Shown piece by piece: positions 1-10,870 of a DNA stretch of 64,000 nt. Both the position numbers and the translations under genes were made by a program. The DNA is from Diogma glabrata (taxonomy: Eukaryota; Arthropoda; Insecta; Diptera; Cylindrotomidae): positions 134,174,428 through 134,238,427 of the forward strand of contig OY856186.1 of the NCBI GenBank assembly GCA_963693315.1. The letters run 5' to 3'. The notes below the pieces were generated by a model. That model saw nothing but the letters and a program-made list of their open reading frames with translations. It was not told where the DNA came from and did not search any database. Position 1 is the first letter of the stretch; every line of letters begins with the position of its first letter.

Positions 1-785
1 ATGATTTCATTTATTTTTTTAGCCAAGTTTTTGGAAAAAAATGTAGCTGTTTTTATGACGTAAATGTAATTGAAATGAAATTGGACATGGAACTTTTTGA
101 ATTTGGTATAGTTTTTTAAATATTTTTGCAATTGTGAAAAAAGTTTGTATTTTTGATTTTCTAATAGTTTTTGCAATATTTTTAGAATTTTGGAAAAAGT
201 TTGAATTTTTAAGAGTTTTTGGAATATTATTGGAAATTAGAAAAAGTTTAAATATTTGATTTCATACTAATATTTAGAATTTTGAAAAAAGTTTCAATAT
301 TTGATTTTGTTATAATTTTTGCAATGTTTTTAGAATTTTTGAAAAAAATTTTAATCTTTGATTTTATAATAATTTTTGGAATATTTTTAGAATTTTGAAA
401 AAAGTTTGAATTTTCTTTAATTTTTACATTATTTTTGGATTTTTGAAAGAAATATGAATTTGTGATTTTGTAATATTTTCACGAAATGCTAAATGGAGAG
501 GTTTTTGAGTAGTTTTCTGATTGTATCATCTTTTCACTAAATTTTGTTAATTTAAGATCTGTTATAATTTTTCCGCAACGTATTGATGTTTCGTGTTAGT
601 TTTTTAATAAATTTCTAAACAGAGATAAAAAATACTTATACTTTAACAAAGAGTTATCTTTGATATACACCGCTGCCCAAAACTAAAAAGCATGTCCTCA
701 TAAAAGTTTTTTGCCAAAAACTATATCAATATCCTTAACCCAGACCGAAGTCTTGATATCTCAGAGCTTGAGATTTCAGCCCTTA
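1..785 (+). mobile_element. HINE-like family A, copy 1 (5' part outside window)
   Basis: Non-coding repeat also present at 27404-31210 (interrupted by a LINE) and, reversed, at 52541-54287. Positions 100-450 are a degenerate array of roughly 60-70 bp T-rich units. The 3' end carries CAGACCGAAGT (741-751), the reverse complement of the 5' terminus seen in the other two copies, then a hairpin at 758-774 (ATCTCA, loop GAGCT, TGAGAT). This end design is known for non-autonomous Helentrons (HINEs); the assignment here is inferred. The shared sequence stops at about 781, where hAT sequence begins. Confidence 0.6.
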
Positions 786-2260
786 CAACCGTTTTCCGAA
801 AAACCGGCTGTTTTTGTTATTTGAAATCACCGAAAAACCGGGTTTATTACCCTTAAAAGCCGGTTTTATTATTAACAAAAAATGACGAAAACAAGACAAT
901 AATATCATATGAGAAATTATAAATATGTTGTGTGTTTGTCGGTTGGTCTGTCAAATTTGGTAGAATGTCGGGATACCTACATCATTGTTTCTTTATGTAT
1001 ATGTGACTTCATGGATTTTATTAAAAACCGACGACATTTTAACAAGCGAGAGTCATTTTTTTATGCGCTATAAAAGATATAGATATAAAAGTTTACCTGT
1101 TTTGGAAGCTTCCGATCTAGGCGCAAAAGCTTTAACAATTGTGCCACTTGGTCGGTTATATTAGTGTTGGGTTTGATTGTAGACACTTTTTTATTAATAT
1201 TTTATTACATACGAATACGAACGAGTATATTGTTTTAAAAATAAATTCATATATATCGCTCACACACAGGTGAAATAGTTTAAAATATAAAAAAGTATTT
1301 TCCTCTCACTGTTCATCAATTCGTCATTCAATGATTGAAATTATCATTTCTTTTTCATGTAATGCTGTATTTATTAACTAGCTTAACAGTATTTATTAAC
1401 AATTTTAACTAATTAACTATATTTTAGCTAATTAACTATCTTAACTGTATTAATTAACTGTATTTATTAACTATTGCTGTTCTGTTACCAATGAAATTGG
1501 GAGTCGAGTGACTTTGCCGGCAAGATGCAAGTTTTCTGACTGCCGACGCGATCTTCAACTTTATGCTGCCACATTTGGACAAACATAGTGGCCAGCTGGC
1601 AATTCATATGAAAATGGAGCTAATATGCCGTATTAAAGAAAGACGAACTGATTTATCTAGCTTACTGCATTATCTACATAACAAATACCAAGTGTTATGT
1701 TAAAGCTATCGACAATCAATCAATTAGTTCAAACACAGACAAAAAACAAAAATGATATTAGTCTAAACACGAAGGTTCGTCGTGAGTTGACACAGTTCGA
1801 ATCTAATGGGATCAGAGGCCCAGAAGAACTTGAGAAAGTGTAAAATTTTCTTTTGTCGATTCCACCGACAAGCGTGGAGTCAGAAAGAGCATTTTCGGCG
1901 TCAGGAATTATATGCACAAAATCACGTCTAGCTGATAACACAATATATATGTTGTGTTTAATGCGATCACACTTTATAAAACAGAAAAATAAATAATTAT
2001 ATTATTATTTTGTGTCTTATAAAAATATTTGTGTTTTATTATTTTATTTTTCACTGAATTATTTATTATTTGCATTTGAAATAAACGTGAAATAAACTTG
2101 AAAAGATTTTGTTTAAATTATTGTTTTTTAGATTCTGGTAAACATTTTGTACAAATTAATATATTTTGTTTAAAAAAAACCCGGGTTGAAACCGGAAACT
2201 GGTTTTTTTTATAGGTAAAACCGAAAAACCGGTTTCAGTATATCGCCCCAAATTGGCAAT
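786..2260 (+). mobile_element. hAT-type DNA transposon, decayed
   Basis: The boundaries are marked by repeated subterminal AACCGG-rich motifs: CCGAAAAACCGG near 798-845 and inverted forms near 2178-2235. Between them lies a recognisable hAT transposase remnant on the plus strand. No clean 8-bp target-site duplication could be assigned, so the end coordinates are approximate. The left edge abuts the 3' end of the family A repeat. Confidence 0.55.
1480..1996 (+). pseudogene. hAT transposase C-terminal remnant
   Basis: Plus-strand translation from about 1485 gives LCRQDASFLTADAIFNFMLP followed by KMELICRIKERRTDLSSLL, the helical region that precedes the dimerisation domain in hAT transposases. 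Further on, IPPTSVESERAFSASGIICT and LADNTIYMLCLMRSHF match the hATC dimerisation domain, including the conserved SERAFS core. There are stops inside (after GVE and after LEKV) and a frame change between the two parts, so it is not functional. The N-terminal zinc finger and most of the catalytic region are missing. Confidence in the superfamily is high because both conserved blocks occur in the correct order. Confidence 0.75.
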
Positions 2261-2402
2261 CACTAATAATAATTATTCACTTTTAGGTAGATTTCATATA
2301 AAAATCTAGCTATTGCAATGGGCTTCATCTCGGAATTTCGGAAAATTTTTTGTGCCAAACAACTATATATGATAAGCGGAGATGAAAAAACAAAAAACAA
2401 AA

Positions 2403-2659
<257 letters not shown>

Positions 2660-2672
2660 GAGATATAACGAA

Positions 2673-3612
2673 AACAACCGGCACTCTCACGGTCGCATTT
2701 GTTGAGGTAGATCAAAAAGCTTTTCTGCAAATGTGTGTTCTATTAATATCTCGGACCAGTTTGTGAATCAGCAAAATCCAACTCGTGGTTAAGGAACTAG
2801 AGCCATTTTTCTAAAAAAAAATTGATTTTTTAAAACCGTTATAACGGCCGTTAGAATACTAATATTTTTAAAAGTTAACAAATGTAGAATTTCTAAAATC
2901 TTTTTTATCAATTTGTTTTAAAACTAGACCTCTGCAGTTAGAGGTTCCTGAGTGAGTGGCTCCAACAAAAAAGTTTGCAAAAAAAATTTTTTTTTTAAAC
3001 AACCGGCACTCTAATAGTCGTATTTGTAAGGCCAGATCAAAAAACCTTTTCTAAAAACGTGCGTTTTATTAATATCTTGGAATGTTTGTAAATCAGCCAA
3101 ATTCGACACAGGGTTAAGAAACTAGAGGCTTTATACTAGAAAAAAACTCTGTTTTTAGATCCGTTATAACGGCCGTTAAAATTCTAACGTTTTTAAAAAC
3201 TTCATAAATTTAGAATCTTTGAAACCTTTTCAATCAGTTTCTTCAAAAAAAAAAAGACCTCTGCAGTTGGAGGTTTCTGAGTGAGCGGCTCCAAAAAAAA
3301 GCTTGTAAAACACAAAATGCGTTTGAATCAACCGGCACTCTCACGGTCGCATTCATGGAGCCAGATCAAAAAACCTTCCGTAAACATGTGTGTTTTATTA
3401 ATATCTTGGACAAGTTCGTAAATCAGAAAAATCTGCCACATGGTTAAATAACTAGAGGCTTTATACTATACTAATACTAACTACTTATACTAATATTTTT
3501 AAAAACTTCATAAATTTAGAATCTGTGGAAACATTTTAATCCGTTTCTTATAAATATATACCTCTGCAATTAGAGGTTTTTGACTTGTTGGCTTCAACAA
3601 AAAAGGTTGCAA
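2673..3612 (+). repeat. Three tandem units of about 327 bp within family B copy 1
   Basis: The motif ACCGGCACTC recurs at 2676, 3002 and 3331 (spacing 326 and 329). Each unit continues with a recognisable series: GGTCGCATT, a region ending in TTATTAATATCT, then CCTCTGCAGTTAGAGG-like sequence and GTGAGTGGCTCCAA. The third unit is partly deleted. The copy at 60734 has a single such unit. Confidence 0.85.
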
Positions 3613-3999
3613 CAATAAATAACTACAATTTCCAAAAACCTTATAATAGTCAATGAAAAAAAAATAAAAAGGTTTGAATAGAAGAAATTAATTTTTTTTC
3701 TTAGAAATAAACTATTTTGATATTTTGCAGTAATTTGACGACATATGATATAGCGTAGGTTTATGTCATAAATTGTCACACACATGTTCTGTAGTAGATT
3801 TGATATTTGTTTGTTGCAAAATTGGATAGATATTGTTTTGCTTATATGTAGCTAATTTTCTTTTTAAAATTTGTTCGATATCTGTTTGAAATTAGTTTGT
3901 GCTGTTTAAACTAATCTGATACATCAGATTCTACTGGCACACAAGACTGTCTGATCTCAAAATCTACCTATTTCTAGCGGATATACGTGCCGCTTGGAC

Positions 4000-4399
4000 T
4001 TTTTTTTATATAATATTCTTATTCTTGATATATTGGATGTATTTGACATTATGAAACATCAATTTTTCATGATGAAAAGTTTTTGAAAGTTTTTATTGTT
4101 TTTTTTCCAAATATTCCTGACGTCATGGAATATTTTGGATATTTCTTTGTAGTTCCAGCATGGAATGTTCCAGCATGTTATGGAATGTTTTTATAAATTT
4201 TTTCATTATTTCGCTTTTCGGGTTAATGATTAGATTAATAATAATTGGTCTTGTGCTGAAACCGGATCTGAGGGCTGGAGCTCGTGGTCTACACCCAGCA
4301 ACGATATTAGCGTTAAGTTTTTTCCTCTTCTTATTTATTTTAATTATTAGTTTAGGAATGAAGAAACACAGCATCTTGTTTGTTGATAACATATGTTAA
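4000..4399. other. Intergenic, no feature recognised
   Basis: AT-rich sequence with TGGAATGTTCCAGCATG-like short repeats around 4125-4185. The 79-codon frame here lacks any domain. A moderately GC-rich patch at 4258-4315 suggests an old repeat that I cannot name. Confidence 0.4.
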
Positions 4400-4740
4400 G
4401 GATGAATCTTAACCAGATGCTGAGTCTTTTTCATTATTCGGGTGGTTCCAGAGTGTAGATTTTAGGATTTTAGACCTATATTTACTCTGGGCCTTATATT
4501 TTGTTGCTGGGGAGAGATCGCGAGTTCGATCTTCCTCTCTGTCTCTTTTTCTACAAGTTCCTTTCATTTTTAATACACAGTATTCATACGTATGGGCTCT
4601 GTCCCAGGGAGAGTCTCTAGCTCTCAATGAATAAATAAATAAATATATAAATAAATAAATTTTTTTGCATAAAATAAATAAATAAATATTTTTACTAAAT
4701 ATTTTTTTTCTAAACAAATAAATAAAAAAATATTTTTGTT
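4400..4740 (+). repeat. Possible tRNA-derived SINE with (AAAT)n tail
   Basis: Positions 4436-4620 are more GC-rich than their surroundings. They contain TGGTTCCAGAGTG (A-box-like) and GAGTTCGATCTTCC (near a Pol III B box, one mismatch). The unit ends in a run of AAAT/AAATA repeats at about 4625-4735, typical of some insect SINE tails. No second copy was found in the window, so the call rests on the boxes and the tail. Confidence 0.4.
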
Positions 4741-4800
4741 GAAATACTTAAATAAAAACACATTGTAACGTTCGCAATATTCGCGAAACAATAATAAAAC

Positions 4801-5911
4801 CAAATTCATCTTCTGTCTATAATTCAATAAAAATTTATTTCATTAGTTTCAGTTCACTTTTACATTAATAATAATTTTAAAATTTTCTAATATTTAATTA
4901 AATTTCGAATATACTATAAAAAAAAACAAACGAACGTACTCAATTTTATTTCCAATTCTAACGAACAGATGTCGTTACTAATCTTTGCTGAATTTTTAGT
5001 ATTACACGATTTGTTTTGACATCATAAGATGTAAAAAGGAAAAATCACATTTTTGCAATTTGAAGAGTCATTCGGTTTTTAAAGTTTGAAACGGAAACAA
5101 ATGGTCATTCCGTCTAAGAAATGAACCAACTTATTTTAATTGTGATAATATAAAGTTTTTTTAGTAAAAATAAAAGTTGGAAACTTATTGAAAAAAAAGA
5201 AATAAATCTGTGTCACAAGTTTTTTATTCTTTTCTTTTTTTTAAGCATGCATAAAAGGATGGTGGGATATTGATGTATGCTGTTATATAAATTGTTTGAT
5301 CCTGTTGAGACCACAAGTGGATTGTGGGATATTGATGTATGCTGTTATATAAATTGTTTGATCCTGTTGAGACCACAAGTGGATTGTGGGATATTGATGT
5401 ATGCTGTTATATAAATTGTTTGATCCTGTTGAGACCACAAGTGGATTGTGGGATATTGGTAAATGCTGTTATATAATTTGTCCGAGATTGTGGGATATTG
5501 ATGTAAGCTGTTATATAAATTGTTTGATCCTGTTGAGACCACAAGTGGATTGTGGGATATTGGTAAATGCTGTTATATAATTTGTCAGAGATTGTGGGAT
5601 CTATAGTGTATTGTGGAATATTGTTATATGCAGTTACATAAATGGTTGGATAATATTGAAACTGAACTTGGTGGATACATACAGGACCAGTCAACAATCA
5701 ACACCTACTCAAGTAAATGTTTTTTTTTATATACTATTATTGAGATTTTCTATCATTTATTTTTTTTAATGTTAGCTTAAACATAAACAGAGATTTTCAT
5801 GATCAGGGTTCGTTCCTGGGACGAGTCGATATCCCATGGTATATTTTTTTTGTGTGTTTTTTTGATAGTTTAAAAGTCCAGGCTATTATATAGCTACTCG
5901 CAATACGTGAC
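4801..5911 (+). repeat. 1.1-kb direct repeat, copy 1
   Basis: Nearly identical to 7884-8993 (offset 3083-3084; a few substitutions and small indels). It starts at CAAATTCATC, includes the 62-bp minisatellite, and ends at GCTACTCGCAATA. Near its end, GGGTTCGTTCCTGGG (5818-5832) resembles a tRNA B-box region. The repeat does not begin with TG or end with CA and has no evident primer-binding site after it, so a tandem duplication with a unit of about 3.08 kb fits better than an LTR pair. Confidence 0.75.
5257..5640 (+). repeat. 62-bp minisatellite
   Basis: Units begin with GGATTGTGGGATATTGATGT at 5257, 5319, 5381 and 5443 (exact 62-bp spacing). They are followed by variant units of about 44 and 62 bp in which the second half is replaced by TTGTCCGAG or TTGTCAGAG. 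The array is repeated with the same unit order at 8341-8725, so it predates the duplication. Confidence 0.9.
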
Positions 5912-6094
5912 GCCGGAACAAAGACCTGGGGCTTTGTAGGTATATATTTTTTTTATATAGGGCGTTGTCAACCGGTTTGGGTGTTGCCAACCGGTATATT
6001 TTTTAATTTATTTTTTTGGAAAAATAAAACCAGTTTCATAATTATAAATTAAATTCTTTTTCTTAGGTGTGGTAACCAGATTTGGTTTTAGGTT
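5912..6094. other. Intergenic, no feature recognised
   Basis: T-rich sequence following the first direct repeat, with two short copies of CAACCGGT at about 5969 and 5989. No gene or element was recognised. Confidence 0.4.
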
Positions 6095-6107
6095 ATATCG
6101 CATAGGT

Positions 6108-6142
<35 letters not shown>

Positions 6143-6460
6143 TTATATATATATAGTGTTTTTATATATATTTCATATATACTACTTTTGTTTGAGATAC
6201 ATACGAATTGTGTATTTGGGCATAGGTTATATTGCATAGGTTACATATATATATATATATTGTTTTATATATATATAGTGTTTTTATATATATTTCATAT
6301 ATACTACTTTTGTTTGAGATACATACGAATTGTGTATTTGGGCATAGGTTATATTGCATAGGTTACATATATATATATTGTTTTATATATATATATAGTG
6401 TTTTTATATATATTTCATGTATACTACTTTTGTTTGAGATACATACGAATTGTGTATTTG
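6095..6460 (+). repeat. Tandem repeat of 122-134 bp with TA tracts
   Basis: CATAGGTTACATATAT recurs at 6101, 6235 and 6357. Each unit contains a (TA)n tract, TAGTGTTTTTATATATATTT, then TTTGAGATACATACGAATTG and TGTATTTGGG. Differences in period come from TA tract length. Confidence 0.9.
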
Positions 6461-6570
6461 GGGTGTCCAAATCGTTTGATTTTTATTTCTTTTATTTCAA
6501 ACATGTACAACTCAATCAGGAGGTTTCAGGGGGGATAATTAGGAGTCGGTCAGGGGGGTTTGAGCCGTGG

Positions 6571-6876
6571 ATGAATGAGGTGGAGGAGAGAGAGCATGTA
6601 GAGAGAAAGGAGAGAATGGATGAGGCAATGAATGTGGTGGAATGGATGATGAAGGTGATTATGAATGAGGTGAAGAATGGGGTTTTTTTGGATTTAATGG
6701 ATGACATTTGTGTAGAACAGTATGATGAGATATTGGATGGGATGGTGACTGAGATAGTGAATGAGGAGTTGAATGGAGTGAATGAGGAGTTGAATGGAGT
6801 GAATGAGGAGTTGGATGTAGTGTATGAGGAGGGGAATGAGGAAGTGAATGTGGGCTGGCGTGAGAGGGACGGGTAA
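6571..6876 (+). CDS. Low-complexity acidic ORF, unrecognised
   Basis: The frame from ATG 6571 to the stop at 6876 encodes 101 residues rich in Glu, Asn, Met and Val. It includes an internal repeat NEELNGV (three near copies, from about 6760) that mirrors a 21-bp DNA repeat. The strand is purine-rich, which by itself favours long frames on both strands. No domain was recognised and no homologous second copy exists here. It may be a chance frame in a simple repeat. Confidence 0.2.
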   Translation: MNEVEEREHVERKERMDEAMNVVEWMMKVIMNEVKNGVFLDLMDDICVEQYDEILDGMVTEIVNEELNGVNEELNGVNEELDVVYEEGNEEVNVGWRERDG

Positions 6877-7882
6877 AAAGAAATAGGAGCTCTCACTTGA
6901 AGAGGAAGGAGAGGAGGAAGAAGGAGAAGGAGAGTCGCTTGGTCGTGGAGCTGGGAGCTTCCTCGACCAAGAGTACTTAAATAGAGGAGCTGGTTGAGGT
7001 GGTTCCCATCTCACCGACCATGCGACAGGTAGAGGAATGGTCTGGTCCACAGGAGGCCCCTGTTCCTCATTGTATAATTAATTAAAATTAATTATTTTTG
7101 CTTGTTTGAAAAAAAAACCGTTTTAGGACAGCAATTTTTTTTTGGAGATTGTTTTTTTTGTGCTGTCATTCGAATTTGTTTTTGTACATAATGTATATAT
7201 TGTACATTTTGTAAATATTTTTTGTAAATAAATTTTTGTATATAGATAATTTGTAAATATTTTCTTTTGCCATGCCATTGTACATATTTTTGCACTACCT
7301 GCAAATAATTTTTTTAATAAGTACTATTTGTGCTAGTACTTTATTTTGAGTAAATGGTTTTTTTTCTTGAATTGATTTATGTTTATTAGGTTTATTAATG
7401 TACTTTCTCAGCGGTAGGCCTAACAAGCCATCCATGGGGCTTATCCCCTTAACATTGATGTCGTTCTTAGATCGCCTATGGCCATCGGGGTTATGCGATC
7501 GAAGAACATTGGTTTCTTCTCTTCATTCGGCGAGGGAGTTCTCAGGGACGAGGAGTGGTGGTGCTGTGTTTGTACATAGGTGCAAACCAGTAGTACCATT
7601 CTTTGCTCAGAGGCTTCTTCGGTGTAATGAAGAGAAGAACCAATTATACTTTTGCTTTCAGGATCAGAGGCTTCACCTCATACAAATTCAAAAACTTACC
7701 ATTTTTTTCATTTAGCTTTTCAATAGATCAATTTTTTCATAGAGTTTAGGATTTGAAGTCTGGTGCTCGGGAGCGTTCTTCAACTTTCGCATTAGGTTTA
7801 GTTGTAATTTATTTTTAGGTTAAACAAGCACAACTGGGTCAGTAGAAATGAACCTAGTGTCTAATCGTGACCAAATCGAAAC
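6877..7882. other. Unrecognised sequence between direct repeats
   Basis: Contains a purine-rich patch at 6895-6960 and moderately GC-rich stretches at 6940-7065 and 7400-7660. A 105-codon frame at 7398-7715 has no recognisable domain. The region is part of the approximately 3.08-kb unit if the flanking repeats are a tandem duplication. I cannot name any element in it. Confidence 0.4.
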
Positions 7883-8993
7883 CCAAATTCATCTTCTGTC
7901 TATAATTCAATAAAAATTTATTTCATTAGTTTCAGTTCACTTTTACTTTAATAATAATTTTAAAATTTTCTAATATTTAATTAAATTTCGAATATACTAT
8001 AAAAAAAAACAAACGAACGTACTCAATTTTATTTCCAATTCTAACGAACAGATGTCGTTACTAATCTTTGCTGAATTTTTAGTATTACACGATTTGTTTT
8101 GACATCATAAGATGTAAAAAGGAAAAATCACATTTTTGCAATTTGAAGAGTCATTCGGTTTTTAAAGTTTGAAACGGAAACAAATGGTCATTCCGTCTAA
8201 GAAATGAACCAACTTATTTTAATTGTGATAATATAAAGTTTTTTTAGTAAAAATAAAAGTTGGAAACTTATTGAAAAAAAAGAAATAAATCTGTGTCACA
8301 AGTTTTTTATTCTTTTCCTTTTTTTTAAGCATGCATAAAAGGATGGTGGGATATTGATGTATGCTGTTATATAAATTGTTTGATCCTGTTGAGACCACAA
8401 GTGGATTGTGGGATATTGATGTATGCTGTTATATAAATTGTTTGATCCTGTTGAGACCACAAGTGGATTGTGGGATATTGATGTATGCTGTTTTATAAAT
8501 TGTTTGATCCTGTTGAGACCACAAGTGGATTGTGGGATATTGGTAAATGCTGTTATATAATTTGTCCGAGATTGTGGGATATTGATGTAAGCTGTTATAT
8601 AAATTGTTTGATCCTGTTGAGACCACAAGTGGATTGTGGGATATTGGTAAATGCTGTTATATAATTTGTCAGAGATTGTGGGATCTATAGTGTATTGTGG
8701 AATATTGTTATATGCAGTTACATAAATGGTTGGATAATATTGAAACTGAGCTTGGTGGATACATACAGGACCAGTCAACAATCAACACCTACTCAAGTTA
8801 ATGTTTTTTTTTATATACTATTATTGAGATTTTCTATCATTTATTTTTTTTAATGTTAGCTTAAACATATACAGATAAGAGATTTTCATGATCAGGGTTC
8901 GTTCCTGGGACGAGTCGATATCCCATGGTATATTTTTTTTGTGTGTTTTTTTGATAGTTTAAAAGTCCAGGCTATTATATAGCTACTCGCAAT
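7883..8993 (+). repeat. 1.1-kb direct repeat, copy 2 (cut by LINE)
   Basis: Second copy of 4801-5911, including the minisatellite at 8341-8725 with unit starts 8341, 8403, 8465 and 8527. Similarity ends abruptly at GCTACTCGCAATA, where LINE reverse-transcriptase sequence starts, so the LINE inserted into or next to this copy and what followed is gone. Confidence 0.75.
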
Positions 8994-10375
8994 AACATTT
9001 TCAAAAATAACTGAAAAAGCAGTTAAAAAAAGGCTGCAATGTTTCTTCAGGCGGTCTTTGTTTATTAGTGACAATCAGTTTGGTTTTAGACCAGGGTTAT
9101 CCACTGAAAATGCACTGCTTAAGTTTTTGAGTTTCGCTTTGAATAATAATTTATATGTTGCCGTATTATTTGTCGACATTGAAAAAGCATTTGACACTGT
9201 TCTTCACAATATATTATTGATGAAACTTTGGGCAATGGGTATGCGTGGTGTTGCGTATGGTTGGTTTAAATCATATTTAAGAGGAAGATCACAAAAAGTT
9301 AGAGTTAATAGTTTTGTCAGCGATCCTCTTAGTATACATATCGGTGTTCCACAGGGCTCTACTTTGCGACCACTCTTGTACCTTATTTATTTAAATTCAA
9401 TATTTGATATTAAATTCAAATGTTCCGTTATGGCTTTTGCAGACGACCTAGCTTTCACATACTCAGCTTACAATTGCCATGATCTTGAGGCAGATATAAC
9501 GCATGATCTAAGTTTATTAAGGCAGTGGCTTGATCAACATGTTCTAACCTTAAGCCCTAAAACCAAGACGATGTTTTTTCACCTCACCAAGACAATTATC
9601 CCACATGAAATAAAATATCACAGAACTAGCTGTTCTGGCGAAATTTGCAATTCCAGCTGTTTAAGCATTGAAAATGTATCCAACTTTAGATACCTGGGTT
9701 TAAATCTTGACACTAAATTTAATTGGAAATTTCTTATAAATGCAGTGAAAAATGACATTTTCCATGCAATTCGTAAGCTGTATATACTTCGCTCTCTTTG
9801 TTCAACTGGTATGCTTCAAATAATCTACAATGCTTTGGTTCAGTCGAAATAGCAGTATGGTTTAGCATGTTATGGTGGAACATATTTTTCCAATGTACTT
9901 ATTTTATTTAGAGCTCAAAAACATGCAATTCGAATTGTCTATGGAAAACGTCGAACTGACACTGCATATCCGCTATTTGTTTCGGCTAATGTTTTACCAT
10001 TGCGTAGTCTATATATTTTTAAGGTCTTAAAAGAATTTTTTAAAAGGATCGGTTGCTTAAAAAGACCTGGTCACTACCGTTTAAGAGATTACCATATCCA
10101 TAGTATATTTCGAGCAAAAAAGGAGAATTACCGTCAGTTCTTTGATAATATGGGACCTTTTCTCTTCAACGAGCTACCGATTGACATCAGAAGCAGTAAT
10201 AATTTGAGTCAATTTACTATGTTATTAAGGCGGTGGCTTTTGAGGTTTTACGATGTTGAAAGTCTTCTCAAATCTTGATTTGAGTTTATCTTTTTTAATG
10301 TTGTCTTAACTCTTGTATCTGCATCCTGCTGTAGGTTTTGATATTATCTGCATCCTGCTGTAGGTTTTGTAAAAC
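8994..10375 (+). mobile_element. 5'-truncated LINE (CR1/Jockey-like)
   Basis: The element starts abruptly inside the RT domain at about 8994 and ends after a short 3' UTR holding two copies of a 29-bp repeat (TGCATCCTGCTGTAGG at 10320 and 10349). 5' truncation is usual for target-primed reverse transcription. There is no poly-A tail; the short tandem repeat may be the 3' tail. Confidence 0.7.
8995..10278 (+). pseudogene. LINE reverse transcriptase, one in-frame stop
   Basis: Reading in one frame from 8995, the protein begins TFSKITEKAVKKRLQCFF and continues DNQFGFRPGLSTENAL (RT motif 2), VDIEKAFDTVLHNILL (motif A with catalytic Asp), IGVPQGSTLRPLLYLIY (motif B) and MAFADDLAF (motif C, catalytic FADD at about 9430-9455). 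The thumb region follows. A single TAG at 9850-9852 interrupts the frame, which continues unchanged to TGA at 10276-10278. The upstream endonuclease and ORF1 are absent. No RNase H is seen. The clade is inferred from overall motif spelling only. Confidence 0.85.
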
Positions 10376-10870
10376 TTGTATATTTTTTTGGATTTTTCCA
10401 AGTATAGTACACACCCAACAATATATTTTTTAATTTTTAAGTTTGATGAATTTAAAACTTCTCGTCTACTTTAACACATTTTTTCCCAAAAGTCGACTAA
10501 TTTTATTTTCTATATCGTATATTTAAGAAAATTTTAGTGTGACCATTAATCTGTTGATATAAGAAATAAAGTGAAAAAAATAAATAATTATTTTTCTTAA
10601 ATATTTAAAATAAATTTTTCTGAAAATTAAATTATTTAAAATTTTTTAGGTTTAGTAATTTTTTTTGTGCAACGGAGGGAAAAAGAAAACACAAGCACTT
10701 TGCTTGTTGTGGTCGCGTTTTTGATTTTCTTTTTGTCGGCTATATTTATATTGCTATTTATTTTTCATATCGAACATCAGATTTATAGCGTTATTTTCTC
10801 ATATTTTTTTGTTGTTGTTGCAATTGGTGATCTTTTCATTTTCTGAACACACACTGAAAACAAAAGACAA
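10376..10870. other. Intergenic, no feature recognised
   Basis: AT-rich. It could include leader or LTR sequence of the gypsy remnant that follows, but no terminal repeat was found to support that. Confidence 0.3.

Noticed and set aside
5257..5640. Minisatellite as a CRISPR array
   Set aside because: The 62-bp units are contiguous without unique spacers, and the sequence is eukaryotic.
4801..8993. Direct repeats as LTRs of a retrotransposon
   Set aside because: No TG...CA ends, no primer-binding site after copy 1, no polypurine tract before copy 2, and no gag or pol in between. Kept as a duplication.
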